A stretch of DNA of 64,000 nt from Apostichopus japonicus. Taxonomy: Eukaryota; Echinodermata; Holothuroidea; Aspidochirotida; Stichopodidae. The DNA is taken from contig NC_092573.1 in assembly GCF_037975245.1 (NCBI RefSeq), positions 14,032,001 through 14,096,000 of the forward strand, read 5' to 3'. The notes under the pieces were generated by a model. That model searched no databases and had not been told where the DNA came from. It saw nothing but the letters and a program-made list of their open reading frames with translations. Position numbers and translations under genes: made by a program. Below are positions 1 to 11,319 of this stretch, piece by piece. The stretch's first letter is position 1, and each line of letters starts with the position of its first letter.

Positions 1-289
1 GCTCTTTCTCTTGTTCCTTCCCTTCTCCTTCTCTTCGTCATTTTCTTGCTCCTTATTCTTGGTCTGTTGCCCCTTTCCTGGTTGTTTTCTTTCTCGATTT
101 GCTCCTTCTTCCCTGATCCTTTCCTGCTTCTCGTTCTCGTTCTGCTGCTCCTTCCCCGTGCTTCTCCTTCCCTGCTCCATTCCTGCTCCGCGTTCCCATT
201 CTGCAGCGTCCTCTCCTATTCATTCACAGGAAGATCTCTGCTCCTTTCAATGTTCTAGTTAATTCTTGTCGCGCTGAGCCTTGGTAATT
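1..289 (+). other. Pyrimidine-rich sequence, no gene
   Basis: CT-rich low-complexity sequence to about 210, then plain sequence. The open frames here are compositional. Confidence 0.6.
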
Positions 290-1150
290 TTGTTGTTCAG
301 CAGAAAGCTGTCAGCTCTGCTATAGCGATCGTGCGAGGCTGTCAAAATTCTGTTAGCTTTTGACATCGCGTTGGAATGACGGTCATTCTATTTGGCTGAA
401 ATTTCATCAGAGGTTTGTGTGAGTGACGTTTTCATATACATGCGATCATATTTTATAAAGTTGACGGTAATTTGAGGTCACTAGAGGTCGTTTTTCTGAA
501 AACGTAAAAAATGCTACTCCTACTAGAGCTTTTGTCCAAATTTCCTGACATGGTAGTGAACCAAAGGTGTTCAGGAAAATGATTTGTGTCGTCATTTGAG
601 GGGCCCAAAACAGGGTCTTCTGTAGAGATCTCACTTATTATGAAATGTAGCCACATATCATATGCAAATGATTATGATTGGTTATTTTCATCTTTTATTT
701 TGTATTCAAGACCACTTTATATGCGTTTTGGTGTGAATAGCAAAAATGTCTTCCATCTTTTCCAATTTTCCCGTCATTACGAAAATAATTCCATCCGTGG
801 GAGGCTTGATCAAGTCAAATATTTACTTGTGTTATTCAGACGTCCAATCTAGTTCGTTCCCATTCTCTGTGAAAGGACTACCGGTACTTGGCAGATTTGA
901 AATTTGAACTTTTCCACAGTTTTTGTGTGGAATACATTTAAGAATGACCTATATTGTTGGAGCCGATGCCGATTTCTGTTCTTTAACGTTTCTTTGCGGT
1001 ACGTCGGTAGTAAACAAGTTACAGTTAGTTCTATTATAGTGTATGGGTGCAATTTTTCGTGAGCAATTTTGGGTAAACACAATTCAAACGTGATATCCAC
1101 AACATTTTAGCAGATTTAGCGGAGAAATATCTTCTCTTTTACATTTTCAT
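290..1150 (-). repeat. Dispersed repeat, about 860 bp, uninterrupted copy
   Basis: Reverse complement of 17815-17951 plus 19231-19930, the same repeat split by the TTAA element in unit 2. Contains no supported gene: frames on both strands are shadows. Class unknown; no clear terminal repeat was found. Confidence 0.7.
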
Positions 1151-1619
1151 TATATTACTGTATGAATGAAATATACGAAATGCATATAATGTTGGTTCTT
1201 TGTTTATGGCAATGGGGCATAGTATTTCCTAGTAATAATTACAACGATATATTGCATACAATAAGTTTGTTACAGTGTTTCCACATATATCGGAAATTTT
1301 TCGGGGACTAACAAAGGGGCCATTGTTAAACGCCCTACAGTACTTAGGGCTAGAAACCGTTGAAATCGGTTCATTATACCAGATTACAGGGAAAATGGAG
1401 ATGGGAGGAAAGGAAATGATACCGTTATCCCGCATATGTCTTATATTTTTCGCACACACACCTTGATAAGCTGCTCAGATATATTGCCAATAAAAACAAA
1501 TCACTCAAATAGAGGCTTAGAGGAGCTTCTGCAGCGTTTCTGACCTTGCTTTCTTCTGTTCCCGCTCTTGCTCCTGCTCATACCGTTTCTTCTATCCCTT
1601 TTACTTCTGTATGATATCA

Positions 1620-1715
1620 CTCTCGTCATCATCCACACCATCACCAACCATCAAAAACCATCACCAACCATCACCAACCATCACCAACCACCACCAACCA
1701 TCACCAAAAACATCA
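1620..1715 (+). repeat. ACCATCACCA tandem repeat
   Basis: Degenerate CACCAACCAT units; a frame over it is compositional. Confidence 0.85.
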
Positions 1716-2883
1716 CTTAACCCTATCCTTGGCGTCAACATCAACGTTACTATTCTAACCGTCAATATACCGCTTCCCTTATCAGTGTCATTATCATCAT
1801 CTTTGTAGTTCGATTAGAATTGCTTTGATTTTTTCATGGAATGACTAGAGAATACATAACTTTGGCAGAGACCAGGTGGGGATGCCGTATACTTTTACGG
1901 ATCGTTTCGTGTTCAAAATAGATTCAACGTCAGAACCGCAGTTAGGCCTAGACACAGAGGGTCGTACCCCTCCCCAACGCCTCGGGCAAACTACTGTGTA
2001 CCCGTCACCTATATGTATTACCATCCTGTATCCAATAACTTCACAAGTTACAGGCTTCGAGTATTGTGTCCCTCACTCCCTCTTTAAATTGTTGATGCCC
2101 TCTTCAAATTGTTGCCTCATCCAACTCGTATGCACGAGGCTACATTACTGGTCACTGGTGGTAGTCCCTGATCATGGACCTGGTTACGTACCCGTGCCCC
2201 ACAGGCAAAATTTCGAAATGTGGATGTCGATTTTTTTTTTATCGAAAAAAAAATGACACAAGTTTTAAGAAAACTGTCGCAAGTTCGTAAAAAGTGGCGA
2301 AATTTGAGATAAAGTTGTCCATTTTTAAGATAGTTGAGATTACGGTACATGATATGAAACAAAATCGAAATATATATCTAAATGTGCAAAGTTCGATTTG
2401 TGCCTTGGCTATGTCGACTTTTTATATCGACAAAGGCAAAAATCGAAATTGCGAAAAACGTACTTAAATAGAGAGATAAAGCAATCGAACGTCTTGAAAT
2501 AAGAAATCGAAATTTCGGTATTAAAAAATTCTAGCATAGAAAGTCGTATACTGGATAGCAGCCACGTTGGGCATGCATTGCAACCTTCCAGGCAATTACA
2601 GCATGATGATCAGCAAATTATATCAGAGCTTTAACTATTGCCTTTGAGGGGTCGAGAGTTTGTTGACTCAATACCAACCTCTTCTCTTACCGAGGACGGT
2701 ATTCACCCAAGCGAGTCTGCTAAGGTGTAAACAGATTTAACCATGGCCTCAATGACAGGTCACACGTTGGTGTCTCTGCCCCCTTTTCTAGATTTCGGAT
2801 TTTCAGATTGCTCTCATTCATGTTAACATTGCATTGATACCTTAATTGTTGACCTAGTCTATATGTCGAGATATGTACCTCAG

Positions 2884-2956
2884 AATACACACCACACACC
2901 GCCTACTCATGAGCTGGGATCCTCAGAATACACACCGCCTACTCATGAGCTGGGAT
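2884..2956 (+). repeat. Two-copy direct repeat
   Basis: CTCAGAATACACACC and GCCTACTCATGAGCTGGGAT occur twice in a row. Confidence 0.85.
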
Positions 2957-3279
2957 CGGCCACATGGCATCCCCTCTCATTTATAAAATCACTGATATGA
3001 GTTCGTGAGTACAAATCTCTGACGGGGTACAATAATTTAAACTTGCAGTAGTATCTATTCTAGATTTCCAAACTGCCTCACGTGTGTGATCTACGAGTAC
3101 TCGTGCGAGTACAAACCCACGAGGACTACTACATACGGATTCATGTGAGTCTGCTAGAAAACGATTAGAAGTACAGAATCAGTTCAAGTCATAAATAACA
3201 TAATCACTGGGCACTATAGTCTATGTGCCAACCAAAGGCATGTATAGAACCACGAGGCTATGTTAAGTAAATTAACCGT

Positions 3280-3376
3280 TGGATGAATGGATGGACGGAT
3301 GGTTGGGTGGGTGGATGAATGGTTGGTTGGATGGATGGATGGATGGTTGGGCGGGTAGGTGGGTGGATGGATGGAT
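3280..3376. repeat. GGAT/GGTT microsatellite
   Basis: Tetranucleotide run (GGATGGATGGTTGGTGGG variants). Confidence 0.9.
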
Positions 3377-4596
3377 ATAGATCTTGATATTGATATAGAT
3401 ATCACAGCATACGAGTTCAGCCATCTCCCTTGCAATGTGTCACAATGTGTTCTTTTGAAATATGTAAACTTCAGGTAAGGCAGATATATACGGCGGACAT
3501 GATAAGCTAAGTTACCAAAAAATGTAAACTTTCCTCGCTCGTAAAAAGAGTAGGAACTTTCAAAGAAGACACGACAAAGTCTTACCATGCACACGATTCT
3601 GAATCTCAATTTTTTATCACATTTGGGATATTTATTGCCCACTTTGAATCTCCCCGACGAAGCCATATATTTAATTTATTGGACACAAGCGTGACAGTAG
3701 TAGTAAATTATGCTGGTTTACAGCTTTGGAAACGATCTAACTCGGGAATTTCGAAATTTTAATTTTTCAATCAAGAAAAAAAGAAAGGAAATTGTCCAAC
3801 CGTAGAATTGTTCCCTCCAATGAAGTCTTGATATGACAATAAATACAAATTTGTGTCATCGTCGTTTTACAAACATGTTACTATTTTGTAAACAAGGAGA
3901 AAAAGCAATAGTCTCGTTGCACTTTCTGTGAGTACATTATGAAACCTTAGGAGATTTATTCTGAGGCTGTACGTTACTTCTAACTTGTTTCTCTCCTAAG
4001 ATGTGGAAAAGGTGTTTAATGGGTTTTTTCTTCTGGTGGCTGAAGGTGATTCCTTAACAATATCGCTGAACCTTTTACGGAATCTTTGGGCGAAAACCTA
4101 AACCTTTGTATCGCAATGAAATGTTTCAAATTTGAGGATATTTTGTTAATGCATCTGGCAACAGCAGAATGGGTGATGTCACTAGGGTCAACTCAGCTGA
4201 AAATGTCTTTGCTTTTCTTTATTGTAAGTCAATTATTTATCCAGAGAGGAAAAGGACATTTCTAGAAGAAAAAAGTGCAGAGAACTTTGACAGCTCAGCA
4301 GACGCTCCAGCATTATAAGTGTTAGAAAGATGATAATAGACTTAGTATAGCTTTTGAAGAGCATTTGTCCAGATGACATCACAGACCTCCCACTGATCCA
4401 ATTCCTGGAGTAGGTTGGTTGTAGGTTTATTAAATCAACCACATTTCGAGTCAGAGGCGTGATAGTGAGATGTGGTTTTAAGGAAATGTTTTAGCTTGTC
4501 TATTGGTGTCATGTAACACACCTTAATCACTTTCTTATATTCCTACATGTAATATATCATATTTAGAATTGAAACTTTATTGTAAGCCACTTAAAC

Positions 4597-5245
4597 TAGG
4601 GACCAATTTCTAACATGTAGTGTATGCATCTTTTAACTTAAAGTGGCTCCACTTTCCTCTCTTTTTATCCTCTTCACATTTCCACTGTTCCTACAACATT
4701 TTCCCTTCCGCTGCTATGCTGCGCCAACCGTATACGTTGGATACTCAAAGGTGAAAACATACTGGCCTACATGTTCTTTGTGTATTTGCTTTCAAGCAAA
4801 ACTTAATCATAAAGCCCATAGGCCTTGCGTATGCGTATATGCATGTATACTTTTTCTTAGCATGTTGATGTCAATTCTGAAACGAATGGCATCGCCCATG
4901 AATTGATTTATGAAAATGGAAATACTTATCTCAGCCAGTGTTACTTTGAAGGGGTTCTGTAAGATGTGTGATTATGATTTTACATAGAGCAAATCGATGT
5001 TATTACGAGGCCATAACAAGGAAGACTATTTATAAATAGGCCTACACTATTGTGTATGCTATAAAAGATGAGTAGTTGTTTACGCGTACAGAAAAAGGGT
5101 TCGAGTGCAACTTCGAGTACGTACTCGTGTACTGAATCTGGCTAGTAGCCTAATGACCAATCATTAAATTGTATATGATAAGTAATGCAGTATTAAATAT
5201 AGTCCTGTAATGCTAACATGTACTATGCCTCCTACATTCGTATAG
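4597..5245 (+). repeat. Sequence shared with 23969-24617 (donor side of mosaic tract)
   Basis: Noncoding sequence just upstream of the copy 1 SRCR exon, almost base-for-base identical to 23969-24617 in unit 2; the match continues into the SRCR exon. It contains no supported exon: the hydrophobic frame at 4643 begins with GTG just after an in-frame TAA. Confidence 0.85.
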
Positions 5246-5581
5246 ATATTCGCATCATGTCAGATAATCCTCGCGAGGGACACGTAGAAGTTTTCTTAGA
5301 GGATGAGTGGGGGACTATTTCCACAATCGAATTTGATGACGCTACAACCACGGTGGTCTGCAGACAACTAGGATTTCACGGTCCAGCAGAATCGATTAAA
5401 TCCACAGAGCATCTTGGACTGCTCAGCTCACCCGAATGGAACATTAAGTGTCCTGAGGGGGCAGAGTCAATCCTTGACTGTGACAGAAGTAAAAGGGAGG
5501 GCATTACAGACGATGTATCCTATGCATCGAAGGATTACATTTACTGGGATCATGAACACGACCTAGGTGTTAGTTGTGTAG
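5246..5581 (+). CDS. SRCR domain exon, copy 1
   Basis: Acceptor TATAG before 5246 and donor GTAAGT after 5581; 336 bases, symmetric phase 1. The 112 residues open with DIRIMSDNPREGHVEVF, then EDEWGTI, TTVVCRQLGF, SSPEWNIKCPEGAESILDC and end HDLGVSCVG. This is the SRCR fold order: GRVEV-like strand, WGT, VCRQLG, C-x-G-x-E-x-x-L-x-x-C, and D-x-GV-x-C. Only the cysteines equivalent to C3, C5, C6 and C8 of the classical eight are present; WGT is followed by I instead of C, and LG by F instead of C. The segment from about residue 87 to 105 differs from the other copies. Confidence 0.9.
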
Positions 5582-7979
5582 GTAAGTCTCTATGGGTCGT
5601 ACACAACGTCGATTCGGGAAGGAAATATATGAACTTCTTCGAGTGAACTGATGAATGGGATATTTACACATCCACATCGCCTTCTCGATCATTGCAGACA
5701 CATCGCACAGTTTTGGAAACCTGGTAGTGTTACCAATTATATTGTTACTCTATATTAATCTAAACCTTATATTGTTGCTCCATATTAATCTAAACCTTAT
5801 ATGGTTGCTCCATATTAATGTAAACCTTCAACATATCGTCAATATGGAATTTCGGAATTTGGAATTTCCGTAACCGCCATGCTTCTATCCACCCTTACAA
5901 TGATGTCTTTATAATATTCGTGATTCCATCTTGATCGTTGACTTTTAACTTTTTTTTTTGAGTTTTAAACAAGCTATACGACTAAATCGATATTTATTAT
6001 CAGCATAAAGTATCCATTTTCTGTGATATTGTTATACTTTTTATTCTTTTGTAGGGTTTTATGAACCTTCAGTGGTGTTCCTGGGTCTCCTTGGTGGTTT
6101 ATCCCTGTTGTTGTTTGTCTTCATTGTATGTTTGGTTTATTTGGCCTGTCATAAGACGACTGCCCAACCCGGAGCCACAGTTAATCCCGAGCATTCGGCC
6201 AATAGCAATGACCACAACCCGATGCCTCAACCAAGGTAAGATTACATTTCATCCGAATCCGAATCTGTAGCGGGAACACGGAAGTGATATATCCTTGAAA
6301 ATGTGACGATTGTTTGAAGAGAGTAGAATAATCTAACAAAAACTGTGACAGAAAAATATTAATCAAGCCGCTGCAGTTATCCAATACTAAAATTCGGTGA
6401 TTGTATTTGTGTGGTAATTAGTGAAAATCGGTCGGAAAGGAATAGCAAATGTGGTAATACGAATTCCTTCGTTGTGTATTGCGTGATTGGCATGTTTACT
6501 TTTAAGTTGTTTAAGTTTACTGAACAGGTAAGCTTGAGAAGTAGAAGTAGATATGGAGATTAGATCTCTCTCAGCCACAGGTGTCTGACCCATAAAGGAT
6601 GTTCTGTGATCTCATCTACAAAATCGCTGTTACTACCACGAAGAAAAGAATGTTTTGCTGTCATCCCCTCAAATATACAAGTTACTTTGTTATGGCAATA
6701 TGTTACTAATGACTAGCGTTGAAAAGTTGATAAATTTCATTTCAAAAATGCTGCTTTAAAGATATTAGACCTATTGATGATATTTTGAGTAGGTGCCGCC
6801 GTGATCTGAGGTACAGACAGGTCTAACGGTCCCTTATCCGCACCCCGAGTGAAGATGGAAGTACGGCACTCCCTTTGCATACGCCACAGATCATCATTTA
6901 AGCTTTGTAATAACCTTCCTATCCTATCCAGGCCTGAAGAGTGAGGGAGAAGGGGAGAGAGAGAAAGAGAGAGCAGAGGGTTATAGCATCTAGGGCCGAG
7001 AAAATATGGAGGGACCAGGAAATATGGGATAAAGAATGATTGTAATTTGTATTGTTATTTTCAAAATACACTTAAGCAAAAAAATAAACAAATAATGAAA
7101 AGAAGGAAGAGTGCAAGAAGGGGCCAACGACGAAATGGTCTCCGGGGCCCGACAGGTCTCTAAATCGCATCTGATTGTATCTTTATCGGCATTGTCTTAG
7201 CTTTCGGATATTAATTAGCAAATTTCTGTACCCTTCACTTGCCTCATCGTTCATCACCACTTGTCATTCAGAAAATGGGCCACAGTGCCCAGGTCAGAAT
7301 AGTCAACTGTTCATTTTCCGTTCACCAAGGCCATTATTCTTGGGCTGCCAAAAAATTGGACTTTGGCTAGAAACTTTCATTGTACGGTACATTTTTTCTT
7401 GTTTCGATTCAGTATTCCCACTGGCTGGTCGTAACAGAAGAAGCAAACAAACAAAAAAACAGAGGAAGCACAAGGAATCAAACTGAAGAAGCTGCAGAAA
7501 ATATATGTCTCTTCTACTTTTGCTTTTTGGGACCGTGGTTAAAGCACCTGCTTGCCAATCTATTAATCGTGAAAATGGGTTTTAAGCGACCATTTATAAT
7601 TATTGCCTAAACAACTCATCAATGAAGTTATACCAGCCTGCATTGTATTCTAATGCAACCCTCTAAAGCCGATGTGTTGTCTGTGCATTTTGTTTGTAAT
7701 AAGTCATTCTGAACAAGCCATGTTCAATTAGGCCCATAACTGGACCCTGAATATACCGAAGATGTCCGTATGGTTATAACACACAACCATGTCTCTTCTC
7801 TCCAAAATAAATAAGTCACTGCTTAATCCTAACATGATTGTTTTATTATAATATTGTTTTGCTTCTTTTGCAGAGGATATCATTATCAGGCATATCCTTC
7901 ATTCTGCTTTATGTCACCTTTGTGGACTACAAACCAGCACTATTTGTTTGTCTGTGTGTATTGTTTTGAGCAAGGTTAA
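5246..7979 (+). CDS. SRCR receptor gene copy 1 (3' part; exons 5246-5581, 6055-6235, 7874-7979)
   Basis: Gene model for the first SRCR-transmembrane gene; the signal-peptide exon lies left of the window or was not found. The SRCR exon (phase 1 in, phase 1 out) joins a transmembrane exon that leaves in phase 2, which joins a short terminal exon ending in TAA at 7977-7979. An AATAAA follows 19 bases later. The product would be a single-pass type I membrane protein with one extracellular SRCR domain, as in animal innate immune scavenger-type receptors; ligand and role are unknown. The SRCR exon is nearly identical to copy 2, but the TM exon and tail are different. The first two exons are firm; the terminal exon is tentative. 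If the second intron is retained, the frame stops at once (CCA AGG TAA at the donor). Confidence 0.65.
5735..5830 (+). repeat. Three tandem ~31-base repeats in copy 1 intron
   Basis: CATATTAATCTAAACCTTATA-type units repeated three times with small changes in the intron between SRCR and TM exons of copy 1. Confidence 0.75.
6055..6235 (+). CDS. Transmembrane exon, copy 1
   Basis: Acceptor TTTTGTAG before 6055 and donor GTAAG after 6235; 181 bases, phase 1 in and phase 2 out, so it joins the SRCR exon in frame (G|GG). It encodes FYEPSVVF, then a hydrophobic helix of about 24 residues (FLGLLGGLSLLLFVFIVC and on to LVYLACHK), then a basic stop-transfer HK and a Pro/Asn/His-rich juxtamembrane stretch ending MPQPR. 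The core LSLLLF-F-I and YLA is shared with the TM exons of copies 2 and 3, but the rest is diverged and it ends in a different phase. Confidence 0.75.
6236..7873 (+). other. Copy 1 intron between TM and last exon
   Basis: No supported exon. A purine-rich AGAGAG tract lies at 6941-6980. Confidence 0.45.
7874..7979 (+). CDS. Candidate terminal cytoplasmic exon, copy 1
   Basis: A good acceptor (CTTCTTTTGCAG) precedes 7874. Reading in phase 2 from the TM exon gives an open frame of about 35 residues starting GYHYQAYPSF, rich in Tyr, ending EQG and TAA at 7977-7979. An AATAAA lies at 7998-8003, about 19 bases after the stop, as expected for a last exon. It has no similarity to the terminal exon of copies 2 and 3. 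The tyrosines do not match a canonical ITIM. No homologue helps here, so this rests on splice phase, the stop and the poly(A) signal. Confidence 0.4.
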
Positions 7980-7997
7980 TTACCACCTTATGAAAAC

Positions 7998-8003
7998 AAT
8001 AAA
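7998..8003 (+). terminator. Poly(A) signal AATAAA after copy 1 last exon
   Basis: AATAAA in the context GAAAACAATAAAACATTT, 19 bases after the predicted stop of copy 1. It supports 7874-7979 as a 3' terminal exon. Confidence 0.45.
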
Positions 8004-8169
8004 ACATTTAGTCATAAAGGGAGTTTAGTAAATACTACAGTTAAATACTGTTGTTATTTCATAGTTGCTAACTAACGTATTGCACAAGTGTTATGATTGT
8101 ACACAGTTCACCGCGGGTGCTTACAATCTGACAATTTGACAAAGAATTGACAGTTATACAAAGGCAGTT

Positions 8170-8345
8170 TATACGCATTCACACACCTGTAGAATCCCTG
8201 TGGTTGAGTGGTACGGTCTGTTACACAAGTTCCGGTCTTCGATTCACTGATCTGTACACTCAGTGGTTCGATTCCTACCTTCGCCTGACGAGTCCCAAAA
8301 GGACGAAACCTGTCGTGAAGTGGATTTTTCTGGTGTGTTGATCAT
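8170..8345 (+). repeat. tRNA-like short repeat with hammerhead ribozyme, copy A
   Basis: Shares TATACGCATTCACAC, a GTAGAATC-CTGTGGT segment and the ribozyme with 28197-28340. It has a Pol III A-box-like TGGTTGAGTGG (8201-8211) and B-box-like GGTTCGATTCC (8265-8275), then the ribozyme core, then a TA microsatellite. Resembles a tRNA-derived SINE or an animal retrozyme. Direction and mobility are inferred. Confidence 0.7.
8279..8320 (+). ncRNA. Hammerhead ribozyme, type I, in repeat copy A
   Basis: Conserved core in order: CTGACGA (8285-8291), stem II GTCC-CAAAA-GGAC (8292-8304), GAAA (8305-8308), a minimal stem III (A-U and C-G pairs around a CT loop) and the cleavage triplet GTC with the scissile bond after 8314. 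Stem I pairs CTTCGC (8279-8284) with GTGAAG (8315-8320) using one G-U. Self-cleavage is inferred. Such short stem III forms in animal retroelements are known to work best as dimers. Confidence 0.8.
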
Positions 8346-8346
8346 T

Positions 8347-8526
<180 letters not shown>

Positions 8527-8564
8527 GCGCGTATCTAGGATTTTGTAACCCGGGGGGCGCGAAT

Positions 8565-8665
8565 TACTATCTAAGCGGAGCGCCACCATCGGTTGGCGCG
8601 CAACGTACAAGAAAATTTCTTGTTTTGATACCACCCAGATCACCGGAAACGGCACTTCTCGGGCT
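8565..8665 (+). repeat. GCGGAGCGCCACC module
   Basis: Block ACTATCTAAGCGGAGCGCC, then ACCATCGGTTGGCGCG and CGTACAAGAAAATTTC. Also found at 9357-9445, partly at 9460-9545, at 11088-11180 and at 20133-20228, always soon after the left end of a TIR element. Confidence 0.75.
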
Positions 8666-9310
8666 TGAAATGACCAACCAGATGTACACTTTTTGCCTAA
8701 GAACCAAGTATTTCCTAATAGTTTTTTTTTTTCATCCATAAACTTTTTGAAGATTGTCAACCCGGCACACATCATGTTCGACCTGATCGCATCTCCTGTG
8801 GGTCATTGCTTTTGTAGGTGATTCTACGTCGCGGCCCACAATACCCGTCAGCCCCACTTTTCAAGGTTTTAAGCCCATTATTTGTTCAGAAATTTTCGAA
8901 AATTCAGACACAGTTAATTTATTGGTGTAGAAATATTAAAACCTCTTATAACGGCTATTATAAAACTTGGTTGAAGGAAACCGAACACTACACACATAGG
9001 CGTAGGAGGCGCGGCGGGGGGTGAAGCCCCTAATTCGCCATTACTAATGTAAAAGAGAGTTTTGACATAATTGGACCTCCATGCTTTTTATACATCTACA
9101 TAACACATTTCGTTGTTTTCATTAGCATCCCGCGGTATACTGCGCAATTTTAACGGACCGTACGGCACACGATGGCATGCGATGTAATAAGCGATGCTGC
9201 TGATATGATATTGACATTAACATGTTGAACGCGCGCGAAAATTTCTGGTTATTTTTTTCAGGCTCACTGATATGATGTGATATCTGCTGTTTGCTTTACA
9301 AATTCGAACA

Positions 9311-9560
9311 GGCGCGTAGCGAGGAATTTGCCAAGGGAGGGCCGAAGCCTGTAGGCAAATTATCTAAGCGTAGCGCCACCATAGGTTGGCGCGAAGCGTA
9401 CAAGAAAAGTTTGGCCGAAAATGCCTCCCAGATCGCTGGAAATGGCACTACCAGGACCATTTGTTGGCGCGAAGCGTACAAGCAAATTTTTGCCGAAAAT
9501 GTCTCCCAGATCGCTGGAAATGACACTTCCCAGGCCTTGTAAGTTGCATCCAAGCACTTT
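9311..9560 (+). repeat. Duplicated GCGGAGCGCCACC module with a TIR-like start
   Basis: Begins CAGGCGCGTAGCGAGG at 9309, similar to the end of the enclosing element, then carries the module at 9357-9445 and a second partial copy at 9460-9545. Possibly a nested, incomplete element; no matching right end found. Confidence 0.5.
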
Positions 9561-9948
9561 CTATTTTGAAATTACTAGCGATATCATTAAAAAAATATAT
9601 ATACTGAATGGGGGGGGGGCGGTCGACCCCATCCCAAAATGCGTCGTGTTCCCCGACGACACGGTCGAGTTCGAGACCAGCCACAGTTGGTTTCATAGCA
9701 CAATTCTACAATTGTTTAAGGCGTATATACACACACACGCGTTATGATATACCATATTTAGTATATATATAGATCATGAGTGAGAGAGGAAAATGGAAAC
9801 GTCAAAAAATGGAGTTGTCGGTGTAAGGGGTAGGGTGATTCACACCCTTACGAAATCATTGATCCGTCACTGGCTACCCTGTGTATATAAAAGGGATCAG
9901 CGCTGTAATGATGTCACTGTTCCTCATTCTCTTCCCGGTGTCTTGGCG

Positions 9949-10194
9949 TTTTTCTTTTTCTCCTTCCTTTTCTCCTTTTTCTCTCTTTCTTCTTTTTCTT
10001 TTCCCTTCCTTCCTCTCCTCCTCCTCCTCCTCCTCCTCCTCCTCCTCCTCCTCCTCCTCCTCCTCCTCCTCCTCCTCCTCCTCCTCCTCCTCCTCCTCCT
10101 CCTCCTCCTCCTCCTCCTCCCCCCTCCTCCTCCTCCTCCTCCTCCTCCTCTTTTTTCCTTTTTTCTTCTCTTTTTTTTCTCTCCTCTTTTTCTT
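9949..10194 (+). repeat. Pure pyrimidine tract with (TCC)n
   Basis: 246 bases without a purine on the plus strand; the centre (about 10013-10150) is a TCC repeat. Frames through it are low-complexity artefacts. Confidence 0.9.
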
Positions 10195-10238
10195 ACCCGG
10201 GGGGCGCGCGCCCCCAACGCCCCCCCCTGGATACGCAC

Positions 10239-10241
<3 letters not shown>

Positions 10242-10318
<77 letters not shown>
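10242..10318. repeat. TA microsatellite
   Basis: Uninterrupted TA run at the right end of the 8524-10241 element. Confidence 0.95.
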
Positions 10319-10320
<2 letters not shown>

Positions 10321-11087
10321 TGGTCAAGATGTATAGAAAAAACTGGTGAATTTTTAATATGAAAGCAATGTATTCCTTTGTTCAGTAATGCTCCAGTGCC
10401 GAATGAGTGATTTATTTGTAATTTGTGAAGGCCCGTTAGACATTGCGACTCGGGAACCTAACGTGTGCTTAATAGATTTACTTGTCACAAAAGAACATAT
10501 ATTAGAATCCGGTACGTGTGTATGATACTGATAAAGAGCAAAGAAGTGTATAAATCTGTATTTTGGAACCTTAAATGTGCTTAGTTGAAACACTTGTGTA
10601 TGATGCTGATAAAGAACAAAGAATGTGTTTACAAATTTGTACTTTTGTCATGGTTTTTGTTTCTGGCATCCTCTGTTAGTGTATGACTAATTTCCGTGTT
10701 TTGCTTTACACAACACCACATTCAACAGAGCATGTCTACGCGTGCGCAATGGGTTCCCGTTTGTTTTTCGTTCATTTTACTGGTTCTACAGGGCTATACA
10801 TTGGGCTCCGTGGTTTGGTTCTAACCTTTTTAGCGAAACGAATCACAACTATACCAGTCATACCTTAGCATGAATAATTGAATGAACTGAATGAGACTGT
10901 CGGTTGCTTTAGTCGTGCTAGGGCTTATGGCATACGGTCTCATGTCATGTGTCCCTTGATGCCGCAAAAGAACCCGAGCGGATGCGCAGACGATCGGTCT
11001 AGGTGGCAGCGACGTAGCCAGGAATTTGAAAGGGGGGGGGGGAGCACTTTTTGCGATTGATATGGATTTTCAAAGTTGTAGGCACGA

Positions 11088-11180
11088 CTATCTGAGCGGA
11101 GCGCCACCATCGGTTGGCGCGGAGCGTACAAGAAAATTTTTGGTTTTACAAACCCCCCAGATGGCTGGAAACGGCCCTTC
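11088..11180 (+). repeat. GCGGAGCGCCACC module in the 2.2 kb hAT-like element
   Basis: ACTATCTGAGCGGAGCGCC followed by TTGGCGCGGAGCGTACAAG. Close to the 8565 and 20133 copies. Confidence 0.75.
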
Positions 11181-11319
11181 CCTAGTGTTCATTCTGGTTC
11201 CCTGGCCTCTTACTAACTTGAGACACCTCATATAATATCACTTTTAAACCAAAAAAACAAACGAGTTAAAATAGTACGTAATTCAAAAATACATAATGTA
11301 TTGAAATTAGCAAGGTACA

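Larger units (their letters stand above)
1151..4596. other. Non-coding stretch left of copy 1 SRCR exon
   Basis: Holds simple repeats at 1620, 2884 and 3280 and an AT-rich part with repeated ATCGAAATTTCG-like words (2270-2530). I see no supported exon. If the copy 1 signal exon is inside the window it was not recognised; nothing resembles MLAMFSYRLIGI here. Confidence 0.5.

Noticed and set aside
11-262. Hydrophobic Ser/Leu-rich frame
   Set aside because: Produced by CT-rich low-complexity sequence; overlapping frames look the same.
4643-4906. Hydrophobic 87-codon frame resembling a signal peptide (also at 24015-24278)
   Set aside because: It begins with GTG, has an in-frame TAA three codons upstream and no ATG. 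Its identity in the two places is explained by the recent transfer of the whole noncoding block.
9793-10336. Poly-Leu, poly-Ser and poly-Arg frames
   Set aside because: Translation of the TCC repeat.
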